14,572 bases of DNA from an uncultured Bacilli bacterium (GTDB lineage Bacteria > Bacillota_I > Bacilli_A > RFN20 > CAG-826). The DNA is taken from positions 1 to 14,572 of the forward strand of contig CALVRY010000022.1 of the NCBI GenBank assembly GCA_944358755.1, in the 5' to 3' direction. The translations under genes were made by a program, and so were the position numbers. This document shows positions 14,261 to 14,572 of the stretch, piece by piece (within the stretch, counting starts at the first letter, position 1; every line of letters begins with the position of its first letter). Below the pieces are notes generated by a model. It searched no databases. It was not told the DNA's origin and saw only the letters and a list, made by a program, of their open reading frames with translations.

Positions 14261-14280
14261 TGCAAATCTCAATCATTTTT
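14261..14280. repeat. 20 bp direct repeat, copy 1
   Basis: TGCAAATCTCAATCATTTTT matches the 20-mer at 14551-14570 at 18 of 20 positions, 290 bp away. Read on the minus strand, both copies begin AAAAATG and would start a short peptide M-[IF]-[ED]-I-C. Here it is an 18-codon frame (14220-14276) with no convincing ribosome binding site. Confidence 0.4.
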
Positions 14281-14330
14281 GTGAAAATTTAATTAAACAA
14301 AAACAATATTATTCTTAAAATTAAACCAAT

Positions 14331-14566
14331 TTAAATTAAAGTAAGTGGTCTTTCGAAGTATGTCATGCCTTCAAAATTAGCATTTTTTTGATAAATCCAG
14401 TTAAATTCTTTAAATATTTAGCCAAAAAAGTGATTAAAACAGCTCCATTATGTTTAAAATCAGCAAAGTTTCTAACAATCTCTAAAGCATTTTCTGCCTA
14501 GTCAAAAAGTATGTCTAAAATTGAATTGATAATAATTTAAAATAAAACCTTGCAAATGTCAAACAT
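14331..14566 (-). pseudogene. Decayed coding remnant, family unknown
   Basis: On the minus strand, a frame from ATG 14566 reads with two in-frame stops (TAA, then TAG) into a protein-like stretch AENALEIVRNFADFKHNG continuing for about 45 residues. It then breaks at a run of seven A/T bases (14383-14389). Adding one base there continues the reading into NANFEGMTYFERPLTLI before a TAA at 14331. The composition looks like a true protein C-terminus, not random AT-rich sequence. I do not recognise the family. The remaining intergenic sequence from 14171 to 14330 shows only the ABC promoter and a repeat copy. Confidence 0.35.
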
Positions 14567-14570
14567 TTTT
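14551..14570. repeat. 20 bp direct repeat, copy 2
   Basis: TGCAAATGTCAAACATTTTT is the second copy (18/20 match to 14261-14280). On the minus strand its ATG opens the decayed coding remnant, so the repeat may reflect a duplicated gene start. Confidence 0.4.
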
Positions 14571-14572
14571 TT

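Overview
The window is very AT-rich with a compact gene layout. Shine-Dalgarno sites of the AGGAG type, the ezrA / NifS-like / rpsD neighbourhood and a DUF368 membrane protein point to a low-GC Firmicute (Bacilli, Erysipelotrichia or RF39-like), or a close relative of the Mollicutes. TGA is used as a stop (ezrA ends in TGA inside an ATGA overlap) and visible tryptophans are TGG, so the standard bacterial code applies. EzrA and a candidate undecaprenyl-phosphate flippase suggest a walled cell, but this is inference.

Layout. 1-2404 (minus): a cysteine desulfurase, cut by the window edge, translationally coupled to ezrA. 2414-3349 (minus): rpsD (ribosomal protein S4) with a clear terminator, a GTG start, a long leader that can fold as a pseudoknot (probable S4 autoregulation) and a TTGACA promoter. 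About 3350-5010 (minus): a tnpB-only IS200/IS605-type element with all RuvC residues intact, a structured right end (candidate omega RNA) and a long hairpin at the left end. Its right end abuts the rpsD promoter. 5022-6213 (plus): phased A-tracts, a promoter and an alkaline-phosphatase-superfamily phosphodiesterase. This gene is convergent with, and overlaps by 4 bp, the DUF368 (PopT-type) gene at 6210-7217. 7307-7382 (plus): tRNA-Thr(CGT). 7432-10319 (minus): a tight three-gene operon in the order membrane glycosyltransferase GT2, PlsC-like acyltransferase, membrane-anchored Nudix hydrolase. 10470-11441 (minus): a lipoprotein of unknown function. 11579-14170 (minus): a MacB-type fused ABC ATPase-permease. 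14171-14572: intergenic, with a decayed gene remnant and an 18/20 direct repeat.

Working together. The GT2/PlsC/Nudix genes overlap and should be co-translated; they look like a membrane lipid or glycolipid module. The ABC protein and the lipoprotein are neighbours on one strand and may work together, but each has its own promoter-like -10. A recurring feature is that several first genes (phosphodiesterase, GT2, ABC and perhaps the lipoprotein) have a good -10 box 6-8 bases before the ATG and no Shine-Dalgarno, which predicts leaderless mRNAs. Genes inside operons, and rpsD, tnpB and DUF368, keep normal ribosome binding sites. No CRISPR array, rRNA or complete defence system is visible. The best candidates for something new are the TnpB unit parked on the rpsD promoter, the leaderless promoter class, and the membrane Nudix protein in a lipid operon.
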